From Terrabacter sp. 28 (GTDB lineage Bacteria; Actinomycetota; Actinomycetes; Actinomycetales; Dermatophilaceae): DNA of 64,000 bases. The notes below the pieces were generated by a model. The model was not told where the DNA came from and made no database searches. It worked only from the letters and a program-made list of their open reading frames with translations. A program made the translations under genes and the position numbers. How positions within the stretch are numbered: the stretch's first letter is position 1; each line of letters starts with the position of its first letter. Positions 18,155 to 29,323 of this stretch are shown piece after piece. The stretch lies in assembly GCA_000955875.1 (NCBI GenBank), contig JYOE01000007.1, positions 348,113 through 412,112 of the forward strand, in the 5' to 3' direction.

Positions 18155-18375
18155 CTGTTCTTCCTCCTTGACGAGGAGACACAGCCGTCCAACCTGCTCT
18201 GCTTCAGACGGGGGGTCGTCATCGACCGTCTCCGGGTGGGGTTCGACGCCGCGAGCCTTCCGGATTGGATCGGTGACGGGGCTTTTCGCCGGTCCGGCCA
18301 CGCATGCGCCTCTCTGGGTCTTGACTGGGAGGGACGGGGCGCGACCGGTGCCCTGCGGAGGAAGGGACAAAGGCC

Positions 18376-18759
18376 GTGCTCGAGAGCTCCAAGGCGTTCG
18401 GCGGGTTCTCCGTCGACGACATCCCTGCGGCGAAGGCGTTTTACGCCGACACGCTCGGCCTCTCGGTGACCGAGGAGAACGGCATGCTCACGCTGCGTCT
18501 CGCCGGGGACCGGCCGGTCGTCGTCTACCCGAAGCCGAACCACCAGCCCGCGACCTTCACGGTGCTCAACTTCCCGGTCGACGACGTCGAGGGGGCCGTC
18601 GACGAGCTGACCTCGCGGGGTGTCACCTTCGAGCGGTACGAGGGGACGCCCACCGAGACCGACGAGAAGGGCGTCTTCCGCAAGGGCGGCCCGCTCATCG
18701 CCTGGTTCACCGACCCGGCCGGCAACGTCCTCTCCGTCATCGAGTCGGCGCCGGCCTGA
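18376..18759 (+). CDS. VOC (glyoxalase/bleomycin resistance) family protein
   Basis: A 127-residue single-module VOC protein: FGGFSVDDIPAAKAFYADTLGLSVTE at the start, VLNFPVDDVEGAVDELTSRGVTFE in the middle and WFTDPAGNVLSVIE at the end. Such proteins act as metal-dependent enzymes or as binding proteins. The usual metal ligands cannot all be assigned, so activity is open. GTG 18376 has GGAGGAAGGG about 10 bases upstream. It diverges from the CHRD gene. Confidence 0.85.
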   Translation: MLESSKAFGGFSVDDIPAAKAFYADTLGLSVTEENGMLTLRLAGDRPVVVYPKPNHQPATFTVLNFPVDDVEGAVDELTSRGVTFERYEGTPTETDEKGVFRKGGPLIAWFTDPAGNVLSVIESAPA

Positions 18760-18811
18760 CCCGCCGGCGCTGAGCCGCCCGGCGCGTCTGCCGCGTGGCT
18801 AGGGTCGGGGG

Positions 18812-21800
18812 GTGTTCGACGACAGCGCCCACGTCCTGCGCCGTGCCCGCCGCCTGCTCGCCGAGCACGTGACCCCTGCGGTCCACCGCGACCGCATGCC
18901 GCTCACCACTTTCGCGTGGCACGTGCCGGGTGAGCCGGTGCCTGTCGCGGAGGCGCTGGCCTCAGCCGCCGACGGCCGGTTCGAGCCGGTCGGGCCGGGC
19001 ACGCCCTGGGGTGAGCCGTGGTCGACGTGGTGGTTCGAGATCACCGGCGCCGTGCCCGAGGCGTTCGACGGGGAGTGCGTCGAGGTGGTCGTCGACCTCG
19101 GCTTCCGCGGCGAGGGGCCGGGGTTCCAGGCCGAGGGCCTGCTCCACGACGCCGAGGGCACCCCGCTCAAGGGCATCCACCCGATGAACCGGTGGCACCG
19201 CGTCGCAGCCGAGGCGCGTGGCGGCGAGCCGATCCACCTCTTCCTCGAGGCCGCCGGCAACCCGGCCGTCATGGAGCACGGCTTCCGCCCGACCGGGCTC
19301 GGCGAGGTGGCGACGGCCGGTGCCGAGCCGCGCTACGTCCTCGGCGACGTCGAGGTCGCCGTGTTCGAGCCGGAGGTCTTCGGGCTCGCGATGGACCTCG
19401 ACGTGCTCGTCGACCTGGCGACCGAGCTGCCCGACCGCGACGCCCGCCGCCTCGAGGTGACGGCCGCGCTGGACGACGCCCTGGCTGCCCTCGACGTCCA
19501 CGACGTGCGGAGGACTGCCGCCGCGGCGCGCGCGGCCCTCGCCGACGTGCTCGCGGCGCCCGCGGTCACGAGCGCGCAGCGGCTCACCGCCGTCGGTCAC
19601 GCGCACATCGACTCCGCGTGGCTCTGGCCCGTGCGCGAGACGGTGCGCAAGTGCGCGCGCACCTTCGCCAACGTCACGGCGCTCGCCGCCGACTACCCCG
19701 AGCTCGTCTTCGCCTGCTCGTCCGCCCAGCAGTACGCGTGGATGAAGGAGCGGCAGCCCGCGATCTGGCAGCGCATCACCGACGCCGTGGCGGCCGGCAC
19801 GTGGGAGCCCGTCGGCGGCCAGTGGGTCGAGGCCGACGGCGTCATGCCGAGCGGCGAGTCCCTCGTGCGCCAGCTGCTCCACGGGCAGCGCTTCTTCGAG
19901 CGCGAGCTCGGCGTGCGCTGCCGCGGCGTCTGGCTGCCTGACTCGTTCGGTTACTCCGCGGCCTACCCGCAGATCGCGCGGCTCGCCGGCGCCGAGTGGT
20001 TCCTGACGCAGAAGCTCAGCTGGAACGACACCAACACCTTCCCGCACCACACGTTCTGGTGGGAGGGCGTCGACGGCACCCGCATCCTCACGCACTTTGC
20101 GCCCGCCGACACCTACGAGAGCAAGCTCGGTGGCGCCGACGTGCACCGGTCCGCCCGGCAGCACCTCGACAAGGGACGCTCGCGGCGGGCCCTCATCCCG
20201 TTCGGCTTCGGCGACGGTGGCGGCGGTCCCGAGCGCGAGATGCTCGAGCGGGCCCGGCGGCTCCGCTCGCTCGAGGGCTCGCCCGCGGTCGAGGTCGGCA
20301 CGGCCCAGTCGTTCTTCGACGGCGTGCGCGAGGAGTACGCCGACCGAGCCCCCACGTGGACGGGGGAGCTCTACCTCGAGCTGCACAGGGGCACCCTGAC
20401 GAGCCAGCGCGCGATGAAGGTGGGCAACCGCGGCTGCGAGGCGCTGCTGCGTCAGGCCGAGCTGGCGTGGACGCTCGTCGCCCTGCGCGGGCTGGGGGAG
20501 TGGCCGGCCCAGCGGCTGCGTCTCGTGTGGGAGCGCCTGCTGCTCCTGCAGTTCCACGACATCCTCCCCGGCAGTGCCATCGCGTGGGTGCACCGCGAGG
20601 CCCGCGACGACTTCGAGCGGCTCACCGCGGAGCTGCGGGCTCTCGTCGACGAGGCGCTGACGCTCCTCTCGCCGGGCAGCGGCCTGCTCAACGCCGGTCC
20701 GTACGCGCGGCGTGAGGTCGTCGACGCCGGTCCCGGTCCCGTGCTCGTCGACGTGCCCGCGCTGTCGGTCGGTGGCGTCGTGGTCGAGCAGCCCGCGCAC
20801 CCGGTCGCGGTGGACGGGCGCACCCTGACGAACGGCCTTGTCTCCGTGACGATCTCGGCGGACGGGTCGATCGAGTCGCTCGTCGACCACCGCCACGGCG
20901 ACCGCACCGTCCTGCCGGAGGGCGCCCGGGCCGCGGAGCTGCGGCTGCACCCCGACGTGCCGGCGATGTGGGACGCCTGGGACATCGACAAGCCGCACAG
21001 CCGCACGTGGACGTCGCCGGTCGGCGTCGAGGTCTCGGTCGTCGAGAGCGGCCCGCTGCGCGCCGTCGTCGAGGCCCGCGGCACGGTGGGGCGCTCCACC
21101 TTCGTGCAGCGCACGACCGTCACCGCCGACTCGCCGCGCGTCGACGTCGAGGTGGGGGTCGACTGGCGCGAGCGTGAGCGCGCCCTGGCGGCATACGTCC
21201 CCGTGTCGGTGCTCGCACCGCACAGCAGCGCCGACATCCAGTTCGGGCACCTGCGGCGGCCCACCCACGAGAACACGTCGTGGGAGTCCGCGCGCCACGA
21301 GATGGTCGCCCACCGGTGGCTGCACGTCGGCGAGGAGGGCTGGGGCGTGGCCCTCGTCAACGAGGCGACCTACGGCCACGCGGTCCGCCGCTCGGTCACC
21401 GACGCCGGCGAGCCGGTCACGACGATGCGGCTGACACTGCTGCGCTCGCCGTCCTTCCCCGACCCGACGACCGACAGCTCGGAGGAGGTCGGCGAGCAGG
21501 TCATCCGCTTCGGCATCGTGCCCGGGGCCGACGTCGCGGAGGCGGTCGAGCACGGGTATGCCGTCCACCTCCCGCTGGTCGGTGCGCTGGGTTCGCCCGG
21601 GGGGCAGGGTGGTTCCGTCGGCCCGGTCGTCGAGGTGGACGACCCGGCCGTCGTCGTCGAGGCGGTCAAGCTCGCCGAGGACGGCAGCGGCGACGTCGTC
21701 GTGCGGCTCTACGAGTCACGCGGCGGCCGGGCGCGCTCCGGCGTGCGCACCGGCTTCGAGTGGTCTGCCGTCACCGAGGTCGACCTGCTCGAGGAGGAGT

Positions 21801-21931
21801 CGGCGCTGCTCGACGGGCGTCGGGCGCTGGGCAGTGGCGACGCCGGTCGGGCCGACGGGCGGCAGGTGACGGTCGAGCTGCGACCGTTCCAGCTCGTGAC
21901 GCTGCGCTTCAACCCGGTCGGCCCCGGCTGA
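18812..21931 (+). CDS. GH38 alpha-mannosidase (Ams1-like)
   Basis: A 1039-residue cytoplasmic retaining alpha-mannosidase. After an N-terminal domain of about 260 residues comes the catalytic domain with zinc ligands in GHAHIDSAWLWPVRET and the nucleophile aspartate in WLPDSFGYSAAYPQIARLAG. Further family blocks are QWVEADGVMPSGESLVRQLLHGQRFF, FGFGDGGGGP and LELHRGTLTSQRAMKVGNR. The AHIDSAWLWP form marks the Ams1/fungal-vacuolar-like branch, which acts on free mannose oligosaccharides. The GTG at 18812 is preceded only by a G-run. It has no transporter next to it. The second GH38 at 49616 belongs to another branch. Confidence 0.93.
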   Translation: MFDDSAHVLRRARRLLAEHVTPAVHRDRMPLTTFAWHVPGEPVPVAEALASAADGRFEPVGPGTPWGEPWSTWWFEITGAVPEAFDGECVEVVVDLGFRGEGPGFQAEGLLHDAEGTPLKGIHPMNRWHRVAAEARGGEPIHLFLEAAGNPAVMEHGFRPTGLGEVATAGAEPRYVLGDVEVAVFEPEVFGLAMDLDVLVDLATELPDRDARRLEVTAALDDALAALDVHDVRRTAAAARAALADVLAAPAVTSAQRLTAVGHAHIDSAWLWPVRETVRKCARTFANVTALAADYPELVFACSSAQQYAWMKERQPAIWQRITDAVAAGTWEPVGGQWVEADGVMPSGESLVRQLLHGQRFFERELGVRCRGVWLPDSFGYSAAYPQIARLAGAEWFLTQKLSWNDTNTFPHHTFWWEGVDGTRILTHFAPADTYESKLGGADVHRSARQHLDKGRSRRALIPFGFGDGGGGPEREMLERARRLRSLEGSPAVEVGTAQSFFDGVREEYADRAPTWTGELYLELHRGTLTSQRAMKVGNRGCEALLRQAELAWTLVALRGLGEWPAQRLRLVWERLLLLQFHDILPGSAIAWVHREARDDFERLTAELRALVDEALTLLSPGSGLLNAGPYARREVVDAGPGPVLVDVPALSVGGVVVEQPAHPVAVDGRTLTNGLVSVTISADGSIESLVDHRHGDRTVLPEGARAAELRLHPDVPAMWDAWDIDKPHSRTWTSPVGVEVSVVESGPLRAVVEARGTVGRSTFVQRTTVTADSPRVDVEVGVDWRERERALAAYVPVSVLAPHSSADIQFGHLRRPTHENTSWESARHEMVAHRWLHVGEEGWGVALVNEATYGHAVRRSVTDAGEPVTTMRLTLLRSPSFPDPTTDSSEEVGEQVIRFGIVPGADVAEAVEHGYAVHLPLVGALGSPGGQGGSVGPVVEVDDPAVVVEAVKLAEDGSGDVVVRLYESRGGRARSGVRTGFEWSAVTEVDLLEEESALLDGRRALGSGDAGRADGRQVTVELRPFQLVTLRFNPVGPG

Positions 21932-21946
21932 CGTGACAGAGGGCGG

Positions 21947-22321
21947 TCAGCTCTCGGAGGCCTCGGCGATCGCGGCCCGGCGCTTGAGGCAGAGCTCGGT
22001 GATCTCGGAGACGAGCTCGAGGGGGACCGGCCGGCTGATCGGGAAGCGGACGGTGTCCTTGGCCCGCCGGTAGGGACCGATGGCGTCCTCGAACTCGGGG
22101 TCGCCCGTCGGCACCGGGTAGAGGCCGACGTGGTTCTTCCAGCCGGCGTAGTAGATCAGCGGCTTGCCGTCGACGGTGAAGGTCGCCATGCCGTAGCTGA
22201 TCTTCTCCGCGGCGTGGGGAGCCGCCTGCTGGATGGTCCGTCGCACACCGGCGAGCTGACTGCGCGTCTCCTCTGGATAGGACGCGATGTAGTCATCGAC
22301 GGACGCAAATCTCGGGGCCAA
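21947..22321 (-). CDS. DUF1801 family protein
   Basis: A 124-residue protein of the YdhG/DUF1801 family. Recognisable blocks are FASVDDYIASYPEETRSQLAGVRRTIQQAAP, EKISYGMATF and GKPLIYYAGWKNHVGLYPVP. A Bacillus member has been linked to iron handling, but the family role is not settled. Its end faces the mannosidase across 15 bases. A 135-base, relatively AT-rich gap with no gene lies upstream. Confidence 0.85.
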   Translation of the reverse strand: MAPRFASVDDYIASYPEETRSQLAGVRRTIQQAAPHAAEKISYGMATFTVDGKPLIYYAGWKNHVGLYPVPTGDPEFEDAIGPYRRAKDTVRFPISRPVPLELVSEITELCLKRRAAIAEASES

Positions 22322-22456
22322 TCCAGGTCCTCACCTAGTTCCGGACCGGTCGCGGAGGGATGCCTCGACTGTATTGCGCGAAAGGGGTGACTGCAAAGTA
22401 AGCACCGTGTTACGGGATGAACTCGTCAACAACCTACGAATAGTGACGAATCGGGC

Positions 22457-23143
22457 TCAGACGTCGAGCCACTGCTCGCCCGCGAGCGCCTTGGCCACGG
22501 CGTCGGCGCCGGGCCCCTCGGGCCGGCGACCGAGGAGGGTCGCGGTCGTGAAGCCGGCTGCGAGGCCGTCGAAGACGTGGTGCCGGCGCAGCATCGCGTG
22601 CCGTCCGCCTTCGACGGTGACGTAGCCGACCCGCGCGGTGCGGGCCAGGTCACGGGCCACCGCCGCCGAGTTCGTCGGGCGGGCCACGCGGTCGTCGTCG
22701 CCGTGGACGAGCAGCACCTGCCGACCGGTGAGGTCGAGGTGCCCCTCGTGCGGGTACACCCACGGGTTGAGGGCGACCGCGCTGACGACGGGCTGCTCGG
22801 CCGCGGCGAGCAGGGCCGCGCGGCCGCCGAGGGAGTGGCCGACGAGACCGACCGGCAGATCACGGCCGAAGCGCTCGGCCACCTCGCGCAGCGCCCAGCG
22901 CACGTCGTCGACCGGCGTGTGGTGCGCGTCCCAGCCGCGGGTCGAGTTGAGCAGCCGCAGCACGGCCAGCTCGCCCTTGGCCGCGAGGGCGATGCGCGCC
23001 GCGATCGGCACCATCCGCAGCACCGACAGCTGGGTGGGGCTGACCCGCATCGGCCTGCGGCGCGCGGCGCCACCGTGCAGCACGAGCACCACACCACGGG
23101 GAGCGCTGGGCGCGGCGGTGTCGATGAGACGGGCGTGGGTCAC
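22457..23143 (-). CDS. Alpha/beta hydrolase
   Basis: A 228-residue serine hydrolase fold. The oxyanion strand is VVLVLHGG, the nucleophile elbow is GLVGHSLGGRAAL, the acid is probably in LLVHGDDDRV and the histidine in VEGGRHAML. No signal peptide or lid domain is clear. This could be an esterase, thioesterase or related enzyme; the substrate is unknown. It is downstream of the second alcohol dehydrogenase on the same strand with a 60-base gap. Confidence 0.85.
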   Translation of the reverse strand: MTHARLIDTAAPSAPRGVVLVLHGGAARRRPMRVSPTQLSVLRMVPIAARIALAAKGELAVLRLLNSTRGWDAHHTPVDDVRWALREVAERFGRDLPVGLVGHSLGGRAALLAAAEQPVVSAVALNPWVYPHEGHLDLTGRQVLLVHGDDDRVARPTNSAAVARDLARTARVGYVTVEGGRHAMLRRHHVFDGLAAGFTTATLLGRRPEGPGADAVAKALAGEQWLDV

Positions 23144-23203
23144 TCGGACGGCATACCCGATCGGGAGAGCGCAGCGAACTGCTCTCCCGGTCGGCGGCTG
23201 GCG

Positions 23204-24220
23204 TCAGGGGCGCAGGAGGACCTTGACGGCGCGGCGCTCGTCCATGGCGCGGTAGCCCTCGGCGACCTCGTCGAGCGGCAGCTCGAGGTCGAAGACGAGG
23301 CCCGGGTCGATGCGGCCGTCGAGGACCCGCTCCATGAGGTCGGGCAGGTAGCGGCGCACCGGCGCGATGCCGCCCGCGAGGCCGATGTTGCGGACGAACA
23401 TCCGGCGCAGGGGCAGCTCGACGCCGTGCGGCACGCCGACGAAGCCGACGGTCGAGCCGGCGCGGGCGACGTGGAAGGCGGTGTCCATCGACTGGTGCGT
23501 GCCGACGCACTCGAGCACCGCGTCGGCGCCGATGCCGCCGGTCAGCTCCATCACGGCGGCGACGGCCTCGTCGCCGCGTTCGGCGATGACGTGGGTCGCA
23601 CCGAAGCGGCGAGCGAGAGCCTGGCGCGGCTCGTGGCGCGACATCGCGACGATGCGCTCGGCGCCGAGCTGCTGGGCGGCGATGACGCCGCACAGACCCA
23701 CTGCCCCGTCGCCGACGACGACCGCGGTCGAGCCCTCGCGGACGCCCGCCGCGACTGCCGCGTGCCAGCCGGTGGCCATGACGTCGGTGAGCGCGAGCAG
23801 CGACGGCACGAGCGCGTCGTCGGGCATGCCGTCGGTCTTGACGAGGCTGCCGTCGGCCTGGGTGACGCGGGTCAGCTCGGCCTGCCCGCTCGACGTGCCG
23901 TCGGCGTTGGGGCACGCGGACTGCACACCCGCCAGGCAGTCGGGGCACGTGTTGTCGCAGTGGCAGAACGGGATGACGACGAAGTCGCCCGGGCGGAAGT
24001 CCTTGACCTCGGAGCCGACCGCCTCGACGACGCCGACGGCCTCGTGGCCGATCGTCGAGCCCTCACGGATTGGGTTCTCGCCGCGGTACGGCCACAGGTC
24101 GGAGCCGCAGATGCAGCCCGCCGTGACGCGCACGATGGCGTCGGTCGGGGCCTCGATGGTCGGGTCGGGCACCTCGGAGAGGCGGATGTCGCCGGCAGCG
24201 TGGATCGTCGTAGCGCGCAT
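23204..24220 (-). CDS. Zinc-dependent alcohol dehydrogenase (MDR superfamily), second copy
   Basis: A 338-residue paralogue of the dehydrogenase at 83. Catalytic zinc ligands lie in [13 protein letters not shown] and GHEAVG. The structural zinc lobe is here complete: four cysteines in CHCDNTCPDCLAGVQSAC. The cofactor motif is GDGAVGLCG. I start at the second ATG (24220) because it lines up with the N-terminus of the paralogue and has AAGG upstream; an ATG at 24229 overlaps that site. Likely substrates are alcohols, aldehydes or formaldehyde adducts. Confidence 0.88.
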   Translation of the reverse strand: MRATTIHAAGDIRLSEVPDPTIEAPTDAIVRVTAGCICGSDLWPYRGENPIREGSTIGHEAVGVVEAVGSEVKDFRPGDFVVIPFCHCDNTCPDCLAGVQSACPNADGTSSGQAELTRVTQADGSLVKTDGMPDDALVPSLLALTDVMATGWHAAVAAGVREGSTAVVVGDGAVGLCGVIAAQQLGAERIVAMSRHEPRQALARRFGATHVIAERGDEAVAAVMELTGGIGADAVLECVGTHQSMDTAFHVARAGSTVGFVGVPHGVELPLRRMFVRNIGLAGGIAPVRRYLPDLMERVLDGRIDPGLVFDLELPLDEVAEGYRAMDERRAVKVLLRP

Positions 24221-24264
24221 GGTCGCCATCCTTCCCCTGCGTGGCGCCGGCCTCCAAACGGAAG

Positions 24265-24300
24265 ACGGGCACTCGACGGCGCCCTCGAGTCGAGTGCTCG
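24265..24300. repeat. Degenerate copy of the intergenic hairpin repeat
   Basis: GGGCACTCGAC at 24267-24277 pairs with GTCGAGTGCTC at 24289-24299 around an 11-base loop. The core GTCGAGTGCTC is identical to the repeats near 38.3 and 49.4 kb, but the outer arm differs. It lies between two minus-strand genes and may terminate the pirin transcript. Confidence 0.6.
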
Positions 24301-24314
24301 GCCTGCTTCGTGTG

Positions 24315-25316
24315 TCAGCCTCGCGAGCGCAGGCGCAGGTTCGGCAGGCCGGGGGCGGGAAGGGTGTGCTCCCACTCCTTCGGGAAGACGCCGTATGCCG
24401 TCTCGCCGCCGTTCTCGCCGCCGTTCTCGTCGCCGCTCACCTCGCGGGCGCGCTGCCACTCCTCGCGGAAGCCGACGACCTCGTCGTGGCTGCGTCCGAT
24501 GAAGTTCCACCACATGACGATCTGCTCGCCGAACGGGGCGCCGCCGAGCACGAGGAAGCGGGCCGCCTCGTCGGGGCCGGCCTCGACGGTGACCCGCTCG
24601 GCTCCGGTCGCCTGGAAGACGATCTCGCCGGGCTTGGCAGTGGCGTCGCCGACGGTGAGCAGCCCTGTGTCGCAGAGCAGCCCGTGCTCGTGGCCGGGAT
24701 CGACCGTGATCGTGAGCGACCGCCCCGGCTCGAGCGTCACCTCTGCGCCGACGAGGTCGGAGAACATCGTCACCGGCGACGTCTGGCCGAAGAGGGTGCC
24801 GAGGAAGACGAGGACGCGCGCCCCGTCCACCTCGGTGACCGGCGGGGCGTAGTGCTCGAAACCGGGGGTGGCGAAACGGTCGGCCTCCGGCAGCGCCACC
24901 CACAGCTGCGCGCCGTGGAGGACGGTCGTGCCGGGCGTGGAGTACTCGGAGTGCGCAATGCCCTTGCCGGCGGTCATGATGTTGAGCTCGCCCGGACGCA
25001 CGAACGCGTGGGCTCCGGTGGTGTCGCGGTGCTCGACCTCGCCGGTGAAGAGCCACGAGACGGTCTGCAGCCCGGTGTGCGGGTGGCCGGGCACAGCCAT
25101 CCCCCCGGTCTGCGACACGTCGTCGGGGCCGTAGTGGTCGACGAAGCACCACGCCCCGATGAGCGAGCGCTCGCGCTGGGGGAGGCTGCGGCGTACGGGC
25201 ATCGCGCGGGGACCGCCCAGCGGCACCTCGCGGTAGGGGAGCACGACCGCGCTGGACGGGCCCCCCTCGCGGGCGGCGCAGACGACCTCGTTGGGGTGAC
25301 GGTCCGGGTTGCTCAC
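24315..25316 (-). CDS. Pirin family protein
   Basis: A 333-residue bicupin of the pirin family. The metal site HPHTGLQTV and HSEYS, with the usual spacing of about 45 residues, is intact, so iron binding and quercetinase-like dioxygenase activity are possible. Other blocks are GAWCFVDHYGP and the C-terminal cupin (VLGGAPFGEQIVMWWNFIGRSHDEV). A glycine/asparagine-rich insert (DENGGENGGE) lies near residue 305. It diverges from the MFS gene with 38 bases between starts. Confidence 0.9.
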   Translation of the reverse strand: MSNPDRHPNEVVCAAREGGPSSAVVLPYREVPLGGPRAMPVRRSLPQRERSLIGAWCFVDHYGPDDVSQTGGMAVPGHPHTGLQTVSWLFTGEVEHRDTTGAHAFVRPGELNIMTAGKGIAHSEYSTPGTTVLHGAQLWVALPEADRFATPGFEHYAPPVTEVDGARVLVFLGTLFGQTSPVTMFSDLVGAEVTLEPGRSLTITVDPGHEHGLLCDTGLLTVGDATAKPGEIVFQATGAERVTVEAGPDEAARFLVLGGAPFGEQIVMWWNFIGRSHDEVVGFREEWQRAREVSGDENGGENGGETAYGVFPKEWEHTLPAPGLPNLRLRSRG

Positions 25317-25354
25317 CGGATCAGGCTAAGCCTGACGTTGCTACCTTTCCCAGC

Positions 25355-26674
25355 ATGACGGAGGCCACGGACGCCACGGATGCCACGGACGCCACGGACG
25401 CACGGGTCGGCCGGCGCTGGTCGGCCTGGCGGGTCGTGTGGTGGTTCGGCTTCGTCAGCCTCGCCGCCGACATGGTCTACGAGGGCGCCCGCTCGATGTA
25501 CGGGCCGTTGCTCGCCTCGCTCGGGGCGAGCGCCGTCGTCGTCGGCCTCGTGACCGGTGCCGGCGAGGCGATGGCCCTCGTGCTGCGGCTCGTCTTCGGC
25601 CCGCTCGCCGATCGCACCGGTCGCTACTGGGGTCTGACGATCCTCGGCTACGGCCTGACCGCCGTCTGCGTGCCGCTGCTCGCCGTGACGCCGTTCGTCG
25701 GGGGAGCGGGGCTGGTGCTCGCGGCCGTGCTCATCCTGCTCGAGCGCTCCGGCAAGGCCGTGCGCAGCCCCTCGAAGTCGGCGCTCCTCGCGCACGTGGC
25801 GTCGGCCGTGGGCCGCGGTCGCGGCTTCGGCGTGCACAAGGCTCTCGACCAGGTCGGGGCGTTCGCGGGGCCGCTGCTCGTCGCGGCCGTCATCGGGGCG
25901 GCCGGGGCGATCTGGCCCGGCATGGCGGTGCTCGCCGTCCCGGGGGTGGCGGCCATGCTGCTGCTCGCCGTCATCCGCTCACGGGTGCCCGACCCGTCGG
26001 TCTACGACGAGGTCCACACCGCAGCGCCGGTCACGTCTGCAGATCCGGATGACCCTGCGGCGCAGCCGGTCTCATCGGACCCGCGTGGAGTTCGGGGCTG
26101 GTTCGCCGACGCCGTCGGGACGGGGCTGCCGCGCGAGTTCTTCGGCTACGCGTTCGCCGCCGGGCTCACGACGGGCGGGCTCGTCACCTTCGGGATCATC
26201 GGCTACCACCTCACCGTCGCGGGCCTCGTCGCCGTCGCCGCCGTGCCCCTCGTGTATGCCGGCGCGATGGCCGTCGAGGCGCTCGCCGCCTTGGGCGTCG
26301 GGCTCGTCTACGACCGCCGAGGAGGAGCGGTGCTCTACCTCGTGCCGGTGCTCGTCGCGCTCGTGCCACCGCTGGCGCTCACGGGGCGGCTGTGGGTGGC
26401 GCTCCTCGGCGTCGCGGTGTGGGCGCTCGCCTACGGGGTGCAGGACTCGACGGTGAAGGCGCTCGTCGCGGAGGTCGTGGCGGCGCCGCGGAGGGCGACG
26501 GCATACGGCGTCTTCGCGGGGGTGCAGGGCGCGTTCGCCATCGTCGGCGGGCTCGTGGCCGGCTGGCTCTACGACCGGTCGCTCACGGCTCTCGTCGTCG
26601 TGGTGGCGACGAGCCAGCTCGTCGCCCTGGTGCTCCTCGTCCGCACCGTCCGCTCCCTCCGCACCCCCGCCTGA
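25355..26674 (+). CDS. Major facilitator superfamily transporter
   Basis: A 439-residue polytopic membrane protein with about 11 to 12 helices and a central cytoplasmic loop near residues 208-250. Family marks include GPLADRTGRYWGLTILGYGLTAV (loop 2-3 motif A-like), RGRGFGVHKALDQVGAFAGPLL and the C-half motif YGVQDSTVKALVAEVV. The SGKAVRSPSKSALLAH block resembles a group of uncharacterised MFS proteins. The N-terminus has four in-frame ATD repeats from a 9-base DNA repeat. The exported or imported compound is unknown. Confidence 0.88.
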   Translation: MTEATDATDATDATDARVGRRWSAWRVVWWFGFVSLAADMVYEGARSMYGPLLASLGASAVVVGLVTGAGEAMALVLRLVFGPLADRTGRYWGLTILGYGLTAVCVPLLAVTPFVGGAGLVLAAVLILLERSGKAVRSPSKSALLAHVASAVGRGRGFGVHKALDQVGAFAGPLLVAAVIGAAGAIWPGMAVLAVPGVAAMLLLAVIRSRVPDPSVYDEVHTAAPVTSADPDDPAAQPVSSDPRGVRGWFADAVGTGLPREFFGYAFAAGLTTGGLVTFGIIGYHLTVAGLVAVAAVPLVYAGAMAVEALAALGVGLVYDRRGGAVLYLVPVLVALVPPLALTGRLWVALLGVAVWALAYGVQDSTVKALVAEVVAAPRRATAYGVFAGVQGAFAIVGGLVAGWLYDRSLTALVVVVATSQLVALVLLVRTVRSLRTPA

Positions 26675-26679
26675 ACGCG

Positions 26680-26745
26680 CGAACGCGGCGTTCGGTCTCG
26701 AAAACCGTGTTCCAACACTGAGTTCGAGACCGAACACCGCGTTCG
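26680..26745. terminator. Long-arm hairpin between convergent genes
   Basis: Arms 26680-26702 and 26723-26745 are complementary at 22 of 23 positions and enclose a 20-base loop. It sits just after the MFS stop codon and before the end of the convergent subtilisin gene, so it can serve both as a bidirectional terminator. The arm sequence (core TTCGGTCTCGAA) differs from the other repeat family in this window. Confidence 0.8.
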
Positions 26746-26769
26746 GTGAAGTGAGACGGGTGGGACTGG

Positions 26770-28302
<1,533 letters not shown>

Positions 28303-28414
28303 GTGATGGGCTCCCGTTGGGTGAGGGAATGGTGCAGATGCGCCCATGTCGGGCACATGGGACCCATCCTGCGACCGAATCCGCGACTCCGCTCGTCGAG
28401 AAGATCAGGCGTCG

Positions 28415-29086
28415 TCAGGCCACCCGCGGGCTGTTCCCCACTGGTCGGGTGAGGGGCGCGAAGGCGATGAGCAGCACGAGCGCACCCAACGGCTCGAGGC
28501 CCCACGGAAGCGCGAGCAGGGCGGCAGCGACTCCTGCGAGCGCGAGCGAGCCGGCCGGCATACGGCCCTCGAGCCAGGTCGTGGCGAGCACGAGTGCCAG
28601 CGCGAGCGCCGTGAGCACCTGACCTCCGTCGGCGAGCGCGGTGGGCACGGTGGCGGGCAGGAAGCCGGTGAGGCCGCCTACCCAGACGGCGCCGGTCGCG
28701 CCGGCGCCGAACGCGGCGAGCAGCGCCGTGGGCACCGCGACCGGCAGGTGCTCGGCCCGCGCACCCAGGGTCGTCGTGAGCCACGCGAGTCCCGCGCTGG
28801 CGAGCACGAGCAGTGCCCCGGTGGCGACGGCGAGCGGGCCACGGGTCCCGGCCGGGCCGAGACCGTCGAGACCGCCGGGCCCGCCGAGAACGTCGGTACC
28901 GCCCAGCCCGTCGACCCAGTCGGCGATGCCGTGGGCGAAGAGCAGCAGCGGCGCGACGAGCGCCAGGAGGGCGACCCGGTCGGGTCGGCTCGCGGCCTCG
29001 ACCGTCGTGCCCGTCGGGCCCGTCGCGGCCGGACGGACCGGAGCCGTCGGGCTGGTGACCGGTGCCGGCGGCGTGCTCGTCGTCAT
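28415..29086 (-). CDS. Multi-pass membrane protein of unknown function
   Basis: A 223-residue protein, started at ATG 29086. After a Pro/Thr-rich N-terminus it has about six hydrophobic segments (for example VALLALVAPLLLFAHGIADWVD, ATGALLVLASAGLAWL, VAVPTALLAAFGAGATGAVW and LALAGVAAALLALPWG). A glycine/leucine-rich loop lies near residues 62-80. I do not recognise a family. It is upstream of the subtilisin gene on the same strand, with a 112-base gap. Confidence 0.7.
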   Translation of the reverse strand: MTTSTPPAPVTSPTAPVRPAATGPTGTTVEAASRPDRVALLALVAPLLLFAHGIADWVDGLGGTDVLGGPGGLDGLGPAGTRGPLAVATGALLVLASAGLAWLTTTLGARAEHLPVAVPTALLAAFGAGATGAVWVGGLTGFLPATVPTALADGGQVLTALALALVLATTWLEGRMPAGSLALAGVAAALLALPWGLEPLGALVLLIAFAPLTRPVGNSPRVA

Positions 29087-29323
29087 GCGTCCAGCGTGAC
29101 CGCCACGGGCGGCGTCGCCCATCGGGGTCGACCCCGAGCGACCCCGGAGCGGTCCCTGAGTGCAGCTGGGCCGGGTCCGGGGGGTATGGACGATCCGCGC
29201 GGGATGGCGTTTTTGTCCATTTCAATGACTTTGCCCTGCTACAGGTCGTACCGTGCCGAATGTGGGGGTCGTCAGGGTCGGCCCGTCAACGCATCAGAGG
29301 GTTGTTGTTCTAAGGGGGTAGAC

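Noticed and set aside
18962..21568. A long minus-strand open frame opposite the GH38 gene
   Set aside because: Shadow frame without motifs; the plus strand encodes a full GH38 enzyme.
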